Assembly: GCA_023374045.1 (NCBI GenBank)
Contig: CM041783.1
Span: 121,521,503 to 121,585,502, forward strand
DNA length: 64,000 bases
Direction: 5' to 3'
DNA from: Limonium bicolor
Taxonomy: Eukaryota > Streptophyta > Magnoliopsida > Caryophyllales > Plumbaginaceae
Below are positions 61,439-64,000 of the stretch, piece after piece. The translations under genes were made by a program, and so were the position numbers. The notes under the pieces were generated by a model that was not told the DNA's origin, made no database searches, and was given only the letters and a program-made list of their open reading frames with translations. Position 1 is the first letter of the stretch; each line of letters begins with the position of its first letter.

Positions 61439-62684
61439 AAGGCATAATACGTACACATTGTACCGGTCTGATGATCAGACTCCCGAGCATAGTACTAAAA
61501 CCATAAATACATCATATACAATACCGAGTATTTAATTACATCCCATCACTGTAAACTGACAATATACCGTCACTTTAGTAACAACGGAACCAAACATAAT
61601 GCCACGGGAGCACAGGCGCATCCCGGGCCTATCATCCCAAAATAATCAAAAGTATGACATGACCTAGATCTACAACCATTCTGCTTCTTCGATCCTCATC
61701 CTGCAATAAAAATATGGAGCCCCTGAGGGGGTCAGCAACCCTTGGCTGGTATGGTTAACGCGCAGCCCATCGGCTACCGGGATACGCGCAACTATTTGTC
61801 ATGATAACATGGCATTCATTTTAACATACAACATATACATATGGCATAGCAAAAACATTGCATAGCACAACAATACACACTTAGTGAGAACATATCACTT
61901 AACAACAACGAGAAGGTTAGTCAACATCATAAGCCTAGAGAATGGTTCACCCTCATGTTAAGCTTGTTACACAAACTCATTACCGTTCTGTTAGTCGAAC
62001 GAGTAACTTAACTCACAGATGGATCGGATATTGTGACCCGAACACACCACACAAACACATATTCCCACTAGACCGATCATAAGTCAGAATAGGTAAGCTT
62101 TGGAGGAAGCTAACGGGATCGAACGCCAAATAAAGGAGAACAATCTTAACATTATAAGAGTCGAATCTAATACAAATATCTACTCTTATACTTACACGCG
62201 TGACCGGACAACCGGATTCCTCACTCCCAAGTTAGCACTCGTTAGAAGTTCAATGTTGGAACTTAATAACAAATCACAACATGTGGTTAAGTCTTGTTAG
62301 ACACACAAGGGATATGAGTCACACCTTAGCATCACAATTATATAAACAACTGTAAACTCGTTACATGACTTAAGTCTTACAAGGTCATAAACACACAGAA
62401 AAACAAATAGCACACAAGCCGGTGTAAACCGTAGGCAACAGACTGCAAGAAAACCATACCTTGGTCCTTGCTTCTTTGGTTTTCCTCCGTAGGCAACTCC
62501 TATAAACATTTAGTAACGTCGGTTAATTAACTTATTAAATCTCCGGTTACTAAGCATCTTACATGATCATATGACAAGCTTTAGTGCCTAAACTTTCCCT
62601 TGATTACCTTCATTATACCCCCTAGGGTTAACTACTTAAGCCGCTCTTTGTTTGTTTTTTTTTACAAGTTTTGGTCTGACTGAC

Positions 62685-63083
62685 CTTACTGACCGACCTT
62701 ACACAGGTCGGTCCATTCCAGAACATATTACCATCAGAAAATTCTACTCCAACCGACCTTGCAAGTTCGGTCCATAAGGTCGGTCTATTCCCGAGAGTTT
62801 TCCCACTTTGAAAATTCAGGCCCGACCGATCTTGACAAGTTCGGTCCCAAGATCGGTCGATTCCCGAGACTCTCTAACGTACAAAGGTTTAGGCATGACC
62901 GACCTTGTAAGTTCGGTCCCATGGTCGGTCTATTCCAGAGACTTAATCCGTACCAAAAATCCATGCCCGACCGACCTTGCAAGTCCGGTCCCCAAGGTCG
63001 GTCCATTCCAGAGACCATTTCTCGCTGGGTAAACTGGGCTCGACCGACCTTGCAGGTCCGGTCCCCAAGGTCGGTCTGCTCCA
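62685..63083 (-). repeat. GACCGACC/GGTCGGTC palindrome array in R
   Basis: Five to six units of about 60-75 bp each pair GACCGACCTTG...AAG with TTCGGTCC...AAGGTCGGTC and are separated by spacers containing ATTCCAGAG or ATTCCCGAG. It is homologous to the L array but longer. Confidence 0.8.
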
Positions 63084-64000
63084 GACCCTTATTTTTAATT
63101 GCCCATTTAACTCCAAACTTCACCTCATAGTGCCCTAGTATGTTATAACCACATTTGGCACTTCAAACACCCCTTAAGACATCCATTAAACTCCTTAAAT
63201 CATTCACCAAAACCCTCCTCAACATTACACAAATCCTTATACAAGGGTTAGCACATGCAATGTTTTTCACTAAGTTTTCATGTGGTGTTTTATACCTATA
63301 ACTACCACTAGTCCCAAATGTTCCCTCACTACTACAACTTCACCTCCCAAGCATCTTTTCTTCCTAACCAAACTCCTTGAATATCTCTACAAGTTTATAG
63401 CTCCTTCATGCAACACATCACTTCACTTCTTCCTTATTCACCAACACTCATTTTAAACACCTAAAACTTCTTATACATCATCTAAATTTCGACATGGGTT
63501 CTCCTAGCATCTTGTTACACCAAAACACAAATTTTTCACCATTAAACATTCAAGAACACTTAAATCCATCAAGAGCATTCTTATACACAAAACTTCACCA
63601 AACTTACACTACATCACAATATAGTGCATTATTTAAATTGCTTGGCACTTAGGCCCTTAAATAACATGGCTCTTAGGCCCTTAAAGTGCATAAACCATAA
63701 ACACTGAATCTCCCACAATATATTGCCTTTTACCTGCAAATACATACAACAATACATATGCCTCTTAATAAACCCTTGAGAGTATTTTTCTAAGTCATTT
63801 ACCCTTAGCTCCTTAAGTAGTTTTAACAAGCAACAAAGCTCATTTCTCCTAAGACATTAAACTACATTAGGTTAGCACATTTACCTCTTTTCCTTCACAA
63901 GTTTTTCACTTAATTTCTCCTTGCTCTTCCTTGATTAAAACCGGCAAGACTTTGGTTTGCTTGTCAAGTTTCTAATCAATATACAAGCAAAGTAATGAGT

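Larger units (their letters stand above)
61325..64000 (-). mobile_element. R: L-type LTR in reverse orientation, continuing beyond the window
   Basis: The segment starts TGTAACACCCC, the reverse complement of the family LTR end, and follows the Z1 LTR backward to the equivalent of about Z1 14175. It contains the terminal hairpin (61417-61438), the GCAACCCTTGGCTGG block, the conserved box (62415-62460) and a long GACCGACC palindrome array (62685-63083), but no GGTCCGGGAC array. ACCTA at 61320-61324 is the expected duplication. Together with N it forms a large inverted repeat. Confidence 0.85.

Overview
The window looks like intergenic heterochromatin of a flowering plant, most likely a eudicot. 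It is AT-rich, I find no host gene, tRNA or rRNA, and nearly every base belongs to plant transposable elements: Ty3/gypsy-type LTR retrotransposons and a CACTA (En/Spm) DNA transposon. Element boundaries rest on TG...CA ends, primer-binding sites, terminal inverted repeats and exact target-site duplications (TSDs) that I matched by eye. The species cannot be named from this sequence.

Layout, outermost first. Positions 1-5187 are the right part of an uncharacterised LTR-type element (W). It interrupts the 5' LTR of a long-LTR element (X, 5188-5866), whose internal region is cut at 5867 by element Y. Y has a 6.1 kb 5' LTR (5867-11978) and a fragmentary internal region holding a 3.8 kb solo LTR (Z1, 12979-16798, TSD TACCT). 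A second Y-type LTR (Y2) starts at 16915 and resumes at 53028-57748. It is split by a 35.3 kb CACTA element (17680-53024, TSD ATA). The CACTA transposase gene is split by an Athila-like gypsy element (G, 21944-46533, TSD CCAGC). The 5' LTR of G is split in turn by a complete 14.2 kb long-LTR element with no coding capacity (L, 22062-36218, TSD CAAAT). Y2 is then cut at 57749 by LTR N, which is cut at 61325 by a reverse-oriented LTR R that runs off the window.

Genes. All coding sequence is transposon-derived and decayed. The CACTA element carries a TNP2-type transposase (21021-21943 plus 46539-48860) and a second multi-exon gene (48979-52331) that joins a Transposase_24-like region, a coiled coil, a DUF8039-like region and a C48/Ulp1-type protease domain whose catalytic residues are all present. 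G carries gag, protease, reverse transcriptase, RNase H and integrase remnants with frameshifts. L has identifiable LTRs, a primer-binding site and a polypurine tract but no protein domains. It therefore must have moved using proteins made by another element (a LARD-type arrangement).

The least expected signal is RNA/DNA structure in the long-LTR family (X, Y, Y2, Z1, L, N, R). It includes a hairpin that absorbs the primer-binding site, a hairpin near the LTR 3' end with paired base changes between copies, a 73-bp-periodic array of hairpins with constant 16-nt loops inside the LTR, an internal hairpin shared by otherwise diverged elements, and a hairpin array just before the polypurine tract of L. 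Compensatory changes in several of these suggest that pairing itself is selected.
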